Shown: positions 27,984 through 40,450 of the stretch, one piece after another | Layout of the letters: every line of letters begins with the position of its first letter | Numbering within the stretch: the first letter of the stretch is position 1 | Assembly: GCF_048128805.1 (NCBI RefSeq) | Contig: NC_136005.1 | Location: 18,254,260 to 18,318,259 of the forward strand | Direction: 5' to 3' | Source: Centroberyx gerrardi | Taxonomy: Eukaryota; Chordata; Actinopteri; Beryciformes; Berycidae | DNA length: 64,000 bases | Notes under the pieces: model-generated | What the model was told of the DNA's origin: nothing | The model's input: only the letters and a program-made list of their open reading frames with translations | Databases searched by the model: none | Made by a program: the position numbers and the translations under genes

Positions 27984-30900
27984 CACACTATTGAATAAAC
28001 ACGTGTAGACAACAGACAACCCCATATGTGCCTGTGGGAATGTTATAGGAATATTACAATGATTCTTCATTAGTAGCTAAACCCAAGAAACTTATGACCG
28101 ATGACCGAAAATAACCTTAGTTAAATATGCAATTATATATTTTTGCCATAATATTTCTCACAGTGTTACACCCTGTGCATGCTTATGAAACTGGGGGATA
28201 ATCACTTTCATGTAAGTCATGTCATGATGTCATGATAAGGCAATCAGGGTGAAATAAGCAAAAATGTCATAGCCATGAATTCAGTTCAGTTCGGTTTGGT
28301 TTGGTTTGGCTCAATTCAATTCAATTCAATTCTGAGTAAATTTGGTAACAGCATAAAGGCTTGGAACTAGAAAGGCATAACTGGCATTTTGGGCAAAAAA
28401 TGAGATCTCTATATCAAATAAAAGCTCCTGGGGTGATGTATTTAGTAGTATAAATATCTCTTTATTTGTGTACTTATGTGATGACATTATCATTATCAAA
28501 AGATATTTACAACAGTTGATCAAAGTTAGATGGATGTATACAGTCTTAATAATGGGGACCGTTTTGGCTTATAGGTTAGAAAAGCGGGCTCATGACAGGA
28601 AAGTCATCCTGTGATTCCTCCTCCTGAGGTGGAAATTGAATAAATAACAACAAGTCTTCCCTCAACAAAGACCTTGGAGGTGCCAATAGAAGAACACTGG
28701 TTGCACTTGCTAGAAAAAAGCATGCATGCCCGGCAAAAAAATATGGAAAGTGCAAATGCATGAGTTCAAGTGAAGATAGGATGAGGGATTTGAGGCAGAA
28801 GTCTCATGTTAGGGGACTATGCAATCCTAACTGTAGTTTTCTGAATTGGCAGCCAAATACTTGATGAGCAAGCAATTTGGGTGATTAGGACAGAACAAGA
28901 AAAGCACCGTCTGGCTGAGGTCCTAGATCACAATGTTTCACCTGTCTCTCTACACCAATTTAGCCTCACCCCCTCACATCATCCTAAAGCATAAGGTTAA
29001 AAGAGAAATCCCCTGGCGGAGTTGCACCACTAATCCCAGCTTAGACTTGAGTACTTTTTGAGCCACCTAATGCACCCTCATGGACGCGGTCACTTAAAGC
29101 AATATTTCACTTTGGTAGAACACTGTCCCTTTTCTTGCATGAATATTTCCATAAGTTTATGAAAAGTCAAGTCAGCTGCTCCAGTGATCTGTCATCATCA
29201 CTGACTTTAGGGATTGTTTCTGATTGCCAATTCACTTACAGATATTTTGAGAATCTGGTCTAAAAATAATCCTTCTAATACATACAGTATATAAACAATG
29301 CTGATGCCGACCCTGATTATGTTACTGTTTCTGTGTCTGTGGTCATCCATTTCAAACTGAATGGCATTAGCACTGTAATAGACTTTGGGATTGTCCTCAG
29401 TAGGGAGTGGGTTCACGTAATCCATTAATAGAAACAGTGTATTGGACGCACAGAAAAGGTGCTTATGTACAGACAGTCTATGGACCTGTTAACTGACACA
29501 AATAATGATATTAACATTCCCTTAAGATTTTTCATTATTTGTGGATATGATCTTCAATTCAATTTAAGTGCTATCTCAAAGCAATTGTGTAAACCCCTTA
29601 ACCCATCTGTTATTGTACAAGTTCTTGGCAGTAATGGGTACTGGATCATTGTTACTGTGCTTAAAACTACAATAGTATATCACTGGAAACCACTTTGCCA
29701 AACTACACACTGCTTAAAACCTGTATCTTTGAGAGAAATAGTGTTTAAGACCAAAATGCACAAAGTAGCTCTTAGCTTAATCTGCATTAAAAATCCTACT
29801 TTGTGAGGAAGAGAACAACTCTCAACAATGGACTGACACCACAATCTTCCTTTTTAATATATAATGCTCACTTTATTTTTTTATTTTAATTTGCAGCCAC
29901 TTTTCTTCTCTCCTGTAGATGGACAATCAGAGTTAGGTGTACCAATCACCACAACATATCGATTATGCAAAATGCTTCAGCAATAGAGATCAATAACATA
30001 CAATCACCATTTCCTGTATTCTTAGCTTAGTTCATAATCACTTGCAAGACTGCACTTTGATTACAGTGGAACTAAAGCAGCTGAAACATTCAGGAAACTG
30101 AATTGGCAAAGTGCAGCCACTGCTCCTGGACTGAAGTGTTTCTTGTGGACAAATGGATTAAGGTCTTTCTCCATACAGAGGCGATGTTCTGGGAATTTCT
30201 CCAAGGCCTAGACACCCTCAAACCAAATTGTCATTGACAATCCACTCTATTACCGCTTTTAAATTTCCTCATAATGCTTCATTGCTAGCCTATTGTCCGC
30301 TGGTTAACATTGAATGTTGCCATGGTAAAAGAAATTGTGCAGTGACTAACCAATCACTCTTCTCTTTTCCAAACCTCATTAGGTTTAGGATTGTGTCCAG
30401 GTGCATAGAGATCTATTGAAAGCCTCTTTACATCTCTGCCAGAAGCCATATGGTAATTAACTACTGCATTCTAAACCCTGGCTTCCCAGAGTGCATCATG
30501 ACACAGTGATTGTCCCCCGCATGTTGGGCTCTGTGTGTGTTTTCAAGTCAATAAGACTCACCGCCCCCTTCATTTATATACCCTCAGTCACTCTATAATG
30601 ATCTGAATCCAAACTGATGTGATGAGCCTCTAATCAGGTCAGATCACCAACTGGCAGCACAGAGGACAAAGTCCCACAAGACATGAAATGCCCAACATGC
30701 TGTAATAAGTTTGAACAACGTGGACTTTTATTTGGAGAGCCGTACCTGAACAAATTTTCAAAATGAAAATATTTGTAATAATCCTAACATTGCATCAAAG
30801 TGCTGATACTGCAGATACGTGTAACATAGGAGAAGCACTCAAAAATCTTTGTACAGCCTTTGTACAGCCTCTGTGAGTTTTGCTTGTCTTCATACAGTTA

Positions 30901-31074
30901 TTCTGAATATTGTTGAAGAAGCTCAGTGCTCTTCAGGGGTCACAAGGCACCCTGAGTGGAACTAGTGGGCAGTCAGTGACTAAATAGTTAAATGAAACAG
31001 GGACCTCTGATTAGTTTTGAATAAAGACAGTCCTGCTCCTTATGAGACATTCACTTGGTGGGTGTTAGTAATTC

Positions 31075-31330
31075 TCTGTCGGATTGAAACCTGGAGACTG
31101 GGCAGGCCACCGCAGTCAGCTGAACTCACTGTCAGGAAAGCATTCCTGAACAGTTTGAGTTGTTATCCTGCTGAAGAAAAATCCATAGATTGAGACACAG
31201 ATCAGCACAATGCATCCATGAAGGAATGCTCTTGACTGACAATGTTTTCCAGTGAAACTGCGGCATTTAAATGTTGCTTCTCTGCTGTCAAGGAGTTCAA
31301 CATGTGCCGTGATACACAGAACACACACGG
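31075..31330. mobile_element. degenerate interspersed repeat common in teleosts
   Basis: The sequence order GGATTGAAACCTGGAGACTG, GGCAGGCCACCGCAGT, GTTATCCTGCTGAAG and GCATTTAAATG recalls a repeat I have seen many times in fish genomes, whose class I cannot state. Identification is from memory only. Confidence 0.35.
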
Positions 31331-31746
31331 GACACTAATGAAAGTCAAAAAAACAACAATCAACGTTACAGTTCTTTACACACTCAAACCACTCACGCAC
31401 CAGGTACTCACGTACTAGGATACTTAAATCTTATGTCTCTCCCATCTATCTACTGAAAGGAACATACAAAGTGATTAAAGTGGATTAAACACTGAAAATC
31501 AATAAAGGATGATGCCTTTCACCTGGATTCACCTGGTCAGTCTATTTTATGTGTTGCTTTTTGTTTACTCATTGTAGATCAGAGGTATGAACATGGTTGT
31601 TGATCTGCAGAAGGTGCAGAGCATCGTGGGATAACAGTTTAACACTCCTGGCAAAGCTGTGCTCCTGTCATAAGGCCAAGACATAAGACTTAATCAGAGA
31701 GCAGGTGAACAGTAACGTGGACAGCAGGACAGGAGGAGGTGGGTCG

Positions 31747-31880
31747 GGTGTGTGTGTGTGTGTGTGTATGTGTGTGTGTGTGTGTGTAGGGGCTGAATTT
31801 CCAAACACACTGCAGAATAAAAAAGTTTAGAACACACACACATACACACACATGCACACACACACACACACACACACACT
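31747..31880. repeat. (GT)n and (CA)n tracts in inverted arrangement
   Basis: A ~40-bp GT tract (31747-31788) is followed ~40 bp later by a ~50-bp CA tract (31832-31880). The two can pair as a long imperfect hairpin. Confidence 0.9.
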
Positions 31881-31934
31881 GATGAACCAATAACATATTC
31901 CTGTTTTTGATTCAAGGTGATTTGACCAAGAATT

Positions 31935-32092
31935 TTTTTTTTTTGTGGGTGTATAGTGTGTGTGGTGTTTTTGTGTTATGCTAATTGTTATTTTATATTT
32001 TGTTTTTCACCTGTAAATTTCTGTATGGCAAGTCATTTGTATATTTTGAAAATCAATTAAATAAATATATTTAAAAAAAGAAAAAAAAAGAG
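31935..32092 (+). mobile_element. possible LINE 3' end with A-rich tail
   Basis: TGTATATTTTGAAAATCAAT followed by AATAAATATATTTAAAAAAAG has the form of a LINE 3' terminus. It abuts the left direct repeat. The family is not determined. Confidence 0.35.
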
Positions 32093-32102
32093 GGTTTTTT
32101 TT

Positions 32103-32362
32103 GGTAATGCTTTATTTTACAGCCCGTTAATTACGGTGTAACTAGTTTGTAATTATGGGGTACTAATAAAATAACAATGCTGTAGTTACAGGGTAACAAA
32201 ACAAGAAGTCTGGGAATTAAGGGGTAACAATTTTTTAGTTATGAGAGATTTATAAGGTAGTTATGGTGTAACTGTTTTCATAATTACTGCATACTTAAAA
32301 AATAATTACAGGTTACAATAACGTAATTGGGGGGGGGGACCAAACTCATTTTATTGGTGCTT
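32103..32362 (+). repeat. left ~260-bp direct repeat bracketing the WEP-motif gene
   Basis: Runs from GGTAATGCTTTATTTTACAG to TTATTGGTGCTT. It aligns almost along its whole length with 34575-34833 in the same orientation, with scattered substitutions and small indels. Internally it is built of GTAATTA/GTTACAGGGTAAC-like units. Confidence 0.92.
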
Positions 32363-32525
32363 AAAGGTTCATGCACTGGAAAAAGGCCATTGCAAAGTGC
32401 TACCCATGCTTCTATTAACTACATGGGTTGATGCACAGGTTGTTCTGGAAAAAAGAAATTCTATACCTGAAAAGCTGAATTGAAGATGAATAACTTTTCT
32501 TTTTATTTTCCTAAAGTATCCCCTC

Positions 32526-32595
32526 TGATATGATAGTAGGTAGTAGTAATAGGTAGTAGTAATATATAGTAGTAATAGTAGTAGGTAGTAGTAAG
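32526..32595. repeat. (TAG)n/(GTA)n trinucleotide tract
   Basis: Imperfect GTAGTA/TAGTAATAG repeats between the left direct repeat and the gene. Confidence 0.85.
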
Positions 32596-32717
32596 ATTAG
32601 AGTGAGCTAACTTGTGTCTTAAAACAGTGAAAGTGCAATAGGAATTAGCAATTAAATAGATGTTTAAAATAAGGTATCTTAATACAAATTCCAAATATTC
32701 AGTTAGGTGTTTTTTAA

Positions 32718-34258
32718 TCATGTGTAGTTTATAAACCATGTACAAAGTGGGACATCTCTGTCATCAAAGTTTACTGGAAAGTCCTGAATAAGGAGCAATA
32801 TCTTTATGCTGAAGCCTCTAGTTTCTCTGGAGTTCCTGCTGAGCTCGACTGTGATCTTTCACCTCAGTCTGCTGTTGGTTTCGGCTTTGAGAGCCTCAAT
32901 ATATGGGAACCAATAGCCAGTGCAGCTTCATCAGCATACAAACGTCTCTTGGATATGGACAAAGGAGACCTTCCTCCCACAGAGAAAGAGTGTCCTCTCA
33001 TGACCGAAGACACAGCGTTAGGTAATGCTGGAGCATCCATCCACCCAGCTCAGCATGTTGAGGCTCAATCCAACCTGCTCCGCCTTGTTGAGACTCCATC
33101 CCATGAGGCTCAAATGACTGACGACTTCAAAATCATTGAGAGATGGAGGCTGCTCCAGCACTCCCCCAATGGTTTTGGCGATGACTACCACCTGGAGACA
33201 GTTGGAAAGAGATACCCCTATGCTCCTCCATGTGACACATCTGGATTTGTGGCTGACTGCTGCTCACCCTGTGGATCCACTCTGGGCTGCCTGGATGAGT
33301 GGGAGCCACTGGTCAAATCCCACTTTGACTTGGAGGAGGGATTTGGTGAGGAGCACCTCTACGCTTCATCACATCTCTCTAGATTTGTAGTTGACTGCTC
33401 CCCACAATATGGGCCATCTTTGGACCATCTTAACAAATGGGAACCTGTTGTCAGCAGCACTGATTCTCACCTGATGCAGTTCCTTTCTGTCCTCCTGGAG
33501 GAGGAGGAACGTGGTGAAAAGCACATGAATGCTTCCTCATCAGCGAGTTCGACATTTATGGCTGTCTGTGCTGCACACCATGCCCCTACTCAAGATCATC
33601 TTGATGAGTGGGAGCCAATCGTCAAAGCTGATTCTAAACTTATGCTGTTCCTCCAGGACTTGGAGAAGGAGGAAGAACAATGTCGTTTTATCAGCAAGAG
33701 GGAAATGGTCAGCTCTTGTGCACAGATTGAGGCCGCTGCTGAAAGCTCTGTGACCGTCCTGCATCAACCTGAATGTTGTGAGGGAACAAAAGTCACTGTC
33801 CTCTCTGCTGGACCTGACAATAACTCCTCCTCAGAGGAGGTTCTCTCCGTCTCTATTGCTGAATACACCAGCTTGAGGAAGGATCAACCAACCTGCTTCA
33901 GGAGTCCCAGGCTCCATCCATCCAGGTTGAGGTCAAAGCTCCACTAAGCCTTGTGGTTGAAACTGTAAAGGACACCAAGGATCTGTCTGGTCTGACCCTG
34001 GAAAAGACGCTTTCATCCATCCAACTGGTCAAACCTACAGGACCTCAGAGTTCCAGTGCCAAAGACAGCCTGTCGACAAAACCAAAGAAGAAGAAGTGTG
34101 GCTTCTTTTCTTGGCTATCCCGCATATTCAAGAAGAAAAAGAAATCTGCTGACAACATGGCTGCAACAGCAGAGACGCCACTCCAACAGACCTGCCAAAC
34201 AGAAGCAGATGAGCCAAAGTCCTGCTTGAACACCCTCTCACCTGCAGTCCACTTCTGA
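32718..34258 (+). CDS. unrecognised gene with four WEP motifs and polybasic C-terminus; one frameshift
   Basis: I do not recognise the family. The reading frame is open from 32718 to the TAA at 33945; the first in-frame ATG is 32955 (MDKGDLPPTEKE), but upstream codons already contain a first motif, LNIWEP (W at 32904), so the true start may be further upstream or in another exon. Three more motifs follow: LDEWEPLV (33300), LNKWEPVV (33438) and LDEWEPIV (33609). The later units have Cys-Pro or Cys before the motif and, in the last two, a leucine-rich acidic stretch after it (HLMQFL..LLEEEE; KLMLFLQDLEKEEE). At about 33863-33880 the sensible frame shifts by one base: the second frame, open 33863-34258, continues QESQAPSIQVEVKAPLS and ends with KPKKKKCGFFSWLSRIFKKK, an amphipathic hydrophobic/basic segment suited to membrane or nucleic-acid contact. 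No signal peptide. The shift may be a pseudogene mutation, an assembly indel or real. Confidence 0.5.
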
Positions 34259-34574
34259 ACTCCTGTCATCTTCCTATCCACTTTACACAATTGAACAACT
34301 GAATCATTTTATTTGAATACATTTATTTGCACACTACTGTTATAGTGTCTTTGAGCATTTCTTCAAAACACACCTTTATTCCTGTAGTTATGGGTGACAT
34401 GTAGCCTAAAGCAGTGAAAGTGTAATGGGATTAGTAAATATATGTTTTCTATACCTCTATTACTAACAGTATAATCAATATTTATTCTAAATGTGGCTGT
34501 TTTTTCACTGAGTCAATTTTGCTTTTAATATACCACTTGTTTTCTGTAAAGAAAATGAAAAATATTACCATTAT
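34259..34574 (+). other. trailer of the WEP-motif gene
   Basis: Contains a segment (34407-34450, with core CAGTGAAAGTG) that is similar to one upstream of the gene (32621-32666). No clear AATAAA close to the stop. Confidence 0.4.
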
Positions 34575-34833
34575 GGTAATGCTTTATTTTACAGCCCGCT
34601 AATTGTGGTATAACTAGTTTGTAATTATGGGGTGCTAGTAAAATAACAATGTTGTAGTTACAGGGTAACACTACAAGAAGTCCGGGAATTAAGGGGAACA
34701 ATTTTGTAATTATGAGAGATTTATAAGGTAGTTATGGTGTAACTGTTTTTGTAATTACTGGGAGCTACTTACAAAATAATTATAGGGTACAATAACGTAA
34801 TTAGGGGGGACAAAACAAATGTTATCGGTGCTT
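34575..34833 (+). repeat. right ~260-bp direct repeat bracketing the WEP-motif gene
   Basis: Runs from GGTAATGCTTTATTTTACAG to TTATCGGTGCTT; partner of 32103-32362, same orientation, start points 2472 bp apart. Confidence 0.92.
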
Positions 34834-37800
34834 GTTCCCTGTAGTTTTTCCCTTTTTTTAATCTATTATTTGTGCCATTTTTGCTTTAGAAATTACATTT
34901 GTATACCGATCTTTCTGACATGTATGAATAGTGCTGGCTAATTTCTGATACCTAAAATACATTTAAATATCACATGAAAAAGCTGTGAGTCAATGTTCCA
35001 TAGGTTTATTTTTATTCTGTGTAATATTCTATTCAAAACTCTGAGTTATAATGATTGGACTTTCATCAAGGAGCTTCCTTTGATGATGGGTGGGCCAAAG
35101 TTAGCCCAGGAATAGACCATGGATGTCAAAGTTGGAGTCAGGTTAGATGGTTACTCAGAACACCCCAAGTGAAAATGCTGTATACCTCTGTAGATGACGA
35201 CGATGATGTTTCGAAGGCAAGATATGGGGAATATACGCAGCAGACTATGTTGCTGTGCAGACTGGAACATCCTTGAGGAGGGAGAGGTGAGCTGGAGTGG
35301 TTGGCGCAAAAACAAAAAAAAAAACAGTGAATGGCAACACTTAAAGAAACAACACTTAAAATCTGGGACACAGCGGAAATGAAATTAACCAAACAATCCA
35401 AAAGATGAAATTAAGTTCTGATCAAAGAAACGGACAACATACATATATGTACAGTATGAGAAATTAGAATGCAAGCGAGCCAGAGAGGCTCTCAGATGTG
35501 TCTTGGCAGCCAATTTCATTTTAAGTGGCCCTGGCACCGCTGTGAGTCCTCTTGTCCTGATGAGTTGTACCCTGTTCATCAGAGGCTTGGTATGATTCCT
35601 TGTACCTTGTCATTGTTTTATTCCAAGCAGAGAAGACAATTTATCCGTGGCCAAACACTCAAATAGGGTTGCTATAACAACCTCAAGGACAAAGTGATGA
35701 TTTGCGTCCCCTGTTCTAGAGACTGCAAACACAAAATGCCCAACACGAGGAAAAATACAAACTGAATCTCTCCAGTCACTGCATAAATGTGGCAGCGCCG
35801 ATTAACCAGCAAGTTTGTACAAAAATGCAGTTCCAAACAAATTTGCCCACAGGAATCAATAAAGTTTCATCTTATCTGAAAAGACTAATGATCCATTTAA
35901 ATGTGAGAACTTACAGAAATGCTTCAATAATGTCTTGTTCCGCATTAATGTGTAAGACAGCAGCTAGATGGTCAATAGTGTGTGCACATATCAAAAGGGC
36001 AGCAGCTTGGTACAAGGCCAAATTAGTGCATGGGTTTTGATGCATAAGTGATGGAGAGACCTCAACACTTTCCTAATTTCACATTCATTGTGCAAGTAAC
36101 AATCACAGAGAGATATCGCAATTCAAATACATGCCAAGATCTGACTCCTCTCCTGTATAAATCAGTGATTCACCAGAGGAGAAGATCCAGCATGAGACCT
36201 GGCCATTCATCTGTGACCAGGAGCTTTGTGATTCCCTCTCTGGCCTCCTTACTGTTTTAAATGATGAGTCTGTTGTGTTCAAGGTTAGCAGTCATATTTC
36301 ACAAGAAGCAACTCTCTTCATGGGACTTCACCAAATTATTTAACTTATTAGGTTCTTCATCGTGAAAATAAATTATTGGAAGCTTATAATTGAATTATAG
36401 TACAGCAATTCCAACCTGTGCCGTAATTACACTTAAGCACCTCTTCCCAATCCTAATCATCAGTTGATTGCACAAGTGTGTGTGTGTGTGTGGGTGTGTG
36501 TGTGTGTTGCTGCTCTTTACATACTGATTGCACTTTTGAGTAGAGACTAGATTTAATTGTGTGAATTGATACATTATAACATCCATATTCTTTGAGTTTA
36601 CCAATATTGATGTGAAAATATAGTAATATATTGTTTATGCACACACACCGAAGTAGCTGTAGCACTGTGGGAGGGTGTTGAGAAACAATAATTAGCATGG
36701 ACAAAGGGCCTAATTAGAGTGGAAGGAGGAGTGAGCTTGCAAGCATTAAGGTAGAACAAAACTGATTTGCAAAGAAATGATGCTTACAGTGCCTGGCTGT
36801 TGCATCACAGGTCTGTATAGAGGAGAGGGAGATGGGTGCAGAAAACTTTGGACAGACAGTTTTCATCTAGTAAAATGTCCAAATCAAATAACATTATAGT
36901 GGATAATGCTGAATGAATGTTAAGATGATTTAGTCTTTTAGCCAATTTGCTACAGTCAACTGTGTGCAGCAATTTCAGAATAGTTAAGTGTAATTATTAG
37001 GGTTAGGGTCAGTGTATTTTATTTATCTGTACTGTATTAGTGAACAACCAACATTGATATGTAATATTCATCAGTGCTCACCTCTAATCAGATTTATGTT
37101 GACCTCTTTGATGAAAAGATTTCAGTGTTGTACAAGGAGAGAGCAAGCAGTAATGTCACAGACTATCAACTCTTCCATGAGCTAATGCAATAGCCTATCT
37201 GACTGAAGAGGTAATTATAAAATGAAATATCACATACAGTATGTCTCAGTTTCAAAAACATTATACTCCTTGTTGTTACATAGCAGCTCATAGAGTAGGT
37301 CTTAGTAAACTGTGTCCAATGTCAGCATTAATCGCATTCTGTCTGGAATCTTGTTGCAGATTCATTGGAGTTTGGCTCTACTGTACTTCAGGACAAAGAT
37401 GAAATTCTGACAATTATGAACAAGAAATACTAATAATTTCCCTCAACACAATAAAATGATCATTACTATATATTTGATTTATTTCAATTAGGCTAACCAA
37501 AACTACATACATGTGTTTTTCTACCATGTTATTGAAAATAAAAGAATAGTACCTCTTCAACTTCCCTTCCCATAAGTCAATGGTGAAGAATTTGCAAGAA
37601 TTTATTACATCTCTGCCCTCTGCAGGAAGCTTAAGAAATTGCTGTCAGCAGATCCTTAAGTGTGTTGCTGGAGGTGGTGTAATGATGGATCAGGAACCTT
37701 GTGTCCCTGTCCTGGCTTACGATTACATCCCTACAGTCTTCTCTCTTGTGTTTCCCCTTATCTGTATTCCTCTCAGTCCAATTCCTCCTGTGTCAGTAAT

Positions 37801-39430
37801 GAAAAAGAATCTCCTTTGCGCTTGAAAAGAAGAATAAGTAATGAATCTGCATAATAAATAGTGTAATCTAACACAGAATCACTTTTTCTGAGAGGATGTG
37901 TTACTCCTGTAAACAGAGAATTAGTGTCAGACAATCATTGCTAGAGCTTCCCCATGTTTTCTTCAGTATAATGGTGTCACTGGACACTTCATCTCACTTC
38001 ACCTAACCCCTTAAAACATCCATAAAATGCTACTGCCCTCAGGGACTCTTTCCATTCTGATTAGCTATTCAGAGATATCGAGATCTATTATGTGTGAATG
38101 GCAGTAAAGGAAGCTCAGCCCACCTTCCCTTTTCTTGCCAGTTTTTGCCAAAGTGTTACTCCAAAGCCTCTTGTTAATTCCAGAAGTAATCTGTCAAAGC
38201 CCCATTGTATTTGTAGGATGTATGTTTAATGTCATAAGAATTCAAGAATGATATAACCTCTACATTTAACCAAATTTAAGTAGGGCCTAGTAGTTGGTAC
38301 TGCTGCTACATTACTTGAACTGTATTATCAGTGCAAGTTATGCCAGACACTACTGGCAGGTAAATCTGGTTTAACCTGGTGATTTCCCATGGCATGATCT
38401 TTCAAAGGTATCATGCATTGGATTCAGAGCACTTTGCATAGGGTGGCCAAGGTAGGACACAGACTCCTGTTGGGTTGACTAAAGCAAGTTGGAAGTTAAA
38501 CTGTTTTGGTTTTTTCCAGCCAAACATAATCTAAAAGTCTGTTCATAACTAATTGTAATATTAATTAAGCAATAAGCCATGAGAGGCTGTGCTTTACAGT
38601 GGTTAAGAACAACTATGAGACATGTTAGGCACAACACAAAGCAGAGTGTTTGTAGTGTCGTTCATCACATAATTTGCTGACACTGCTGCAAAATAACAAC
38701 ATGGCGGGTTGTAATTAAAATTCATGTTTTCTTCAGATACTGTCATGCCAGCAGAGCTGGCTGGTAGAAAGAAAATGGGCTGTCACAGCTGGTGTTACGA
38801 TTTTGGCACTAAACCCTCATGGGAACATTCAGACAACAGCATATAACAGTTTTCATCTAAATACTGTGGCCCAGACAATCTCTCTATATACCAAATGTTT
38901 GACATGTTCCAGCATGTAGGCTAAAAAACAATATTGAAACCCCAACCTCTAATTTCTTTTTTCTATCCATGAGTAGAGCTATCAAATCTCAAAGCAGTTT
39001 GCTGCAGAGGGTTCCTGGAGCTGGCAGCGCCTCAGACTCTCGCTCAGGGACACTTTGCTGGGTGGATGCTTGCTTTACAGGAACTTGAATGTGGGTCCAG
39101 AAAGGTCCTTGCTAATGTTTGCTTGTAACACAGTTAGCAGAAGATGGTTTAAATCCATTCCCTCCTGGCCTACAGGCCAAGCACAGTCGCACTGTGCCAC
39201 TCTGCTGTCAGTCACACCAGATGGGACTTGGATTTCCATTCTCTGGCTTAGGAGGCCAGTGCTTCATCCATTAGCAACCAATGAATTCATACCAGCCCAC
39301 CAAACTTGGACAGTCCAATTGTTTGTGCTCATGATCAACTGCAAAAACCAGAAAGAACCATGAGCTACTGTACGTTTCAAAACAAAGAACCAAAACTCTA
39401 ATCTATGAATTTTGTCTCAAGATGGACTTT
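34834..39430. other. intergenic, no gene seen
   Basis: AT-rich. A (GT)n microsatellite lies at 36476-36508. Unique-looking moderately complex sequence at about 35470-36250 and 38600-38900 could hold regulatory elements; no exon with family resemblance is seen. Confidence 0.45.
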
Positions 39431-39439
39431 TACTATAAA

Positions 39440-40450
39440 AGGCACTAGTTACAAAAATAGCCACGGATACATAGTTACTAGTCACTATTCTGCCAGCCAC
39501 CAGCCACTATTGTTATTTTACCAGTTGCTATGTAATAGATTATAGTTTTGTTAGTGACTGATAATTCTTGCTAGTAGTTTTAAGTAACTGATATTAACTA
39601 TTCTCTTTTAAATATTAACATGTGATTTAGATGCAAACAACACATTTTTACTAATAGGTTTTTCATTACTCACTACAGTCACTATTTTAATTAGCACTAG
39701 TCTCATATCCAATTCTGCTAGACATTATTCATTTGTCACTAGTAATTATTTAAAGACCAGCTGCTATTACACTCTTCACTAGTGAATGTTCCATTGGTAC
39801 TATAGTTGCTATTGAATAGTTGAATAATAGAGACTAGTTTTTCAATAATGACTAGTTTTTATTGTATTTCATACAATTAACATTTTTAGTATGGCTAGTA
39901 AACCCACAATTGTATGATCAACATCTATTTTGACTAGTCATTTTCATTTTAAAAGTAGGTTTTGACCTACTTTTAAAATAGTAATAATAGTAAATGTAAA
40001 TGTAATAATAGTAATGCTGTTATTTTCGAATAAAAACTGGATGTTATCAAAATACCAGTCACTATTTAATAGCAACTTGTAACAGTTGAATAGTGACACC
40101 TAAAAATTTGAATAGTGATTAATAGTCAGTAGCAACAAATACATAACAACTAGTAGCCTAGAATTGGATTAGAGACTAGTACAAATGAAAATAGTGGCCA
40201 GTGAGTGATGAAAGGTTGATATGTAAAATGTGTAGCTCCATATAATTCAGTTAAAAAGCAGCTTCATTTTTTACTAGTGAGAACATAAAAGTGACTAGCA
40301 AAAATTAAATTAGTTCTTACTACCTATTTAATTAGATCTAGTACTATTATATAAAACTAGTAGCCTAATATTACAATAGCAACTATAGTGACTAGTAGGA
40401 TAGGGATTGGTGACTTCAAAATAAGTAGGCCTACTAGTGGTTATTTTTTT
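39440..40450. mobile_element. ~1-kb foldback element (imperfect long inverted repeat, ACTAGT-rich)
   Basis: The centre is a perfect 14-bp palindrome arm pair (39947-39960 and 39965-39978, loop TTTG). Outward, the two halves remain recognisably complementary for several hundred bases. For example the block near 39680-39725 (TCACTATTTT ... ACTAGTCTC ... CCAATTCTGCTAG) matches the reverse complement of about 40140-40200 (CCACTATTTTC ... ACTAGTCTC ... CCAATTCTAGGCTA). Both outer ends carry CACTAGT. No ORF. It fits a non-autonomous DNA transposon of foldback type; the superfamily is not assigned. Confidence 0.75.

Larger units (their letters stand above)
27839..31900. other. intergenic, no gene seen
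   Basis: Contains an (AAAAAC)n-type repeat at about 27946-27983, CAATT/GGTTT short repeats near 28285-28332, a degenerate interspersed repeat near 31075-31330, and unique-looking sequence at 30200-30720. ORFs such as the 115-residue one at 29459-29806 have no recognisable product. Confidence 0.5.

Noticed and set aside
33840..33871. A GT...AG segment that would rejoin the two frames of the WEP-motif gene
   Set aside because: Only 32 nt, well below the minimal size of vertebrate spliceosomal introns.
39118..39260. B-box-like GGTTTAAATCC suggesting another SINE or tRNA
   Set aside because: No matching A-box at the right distance and no shared tail with the two SINE copies.
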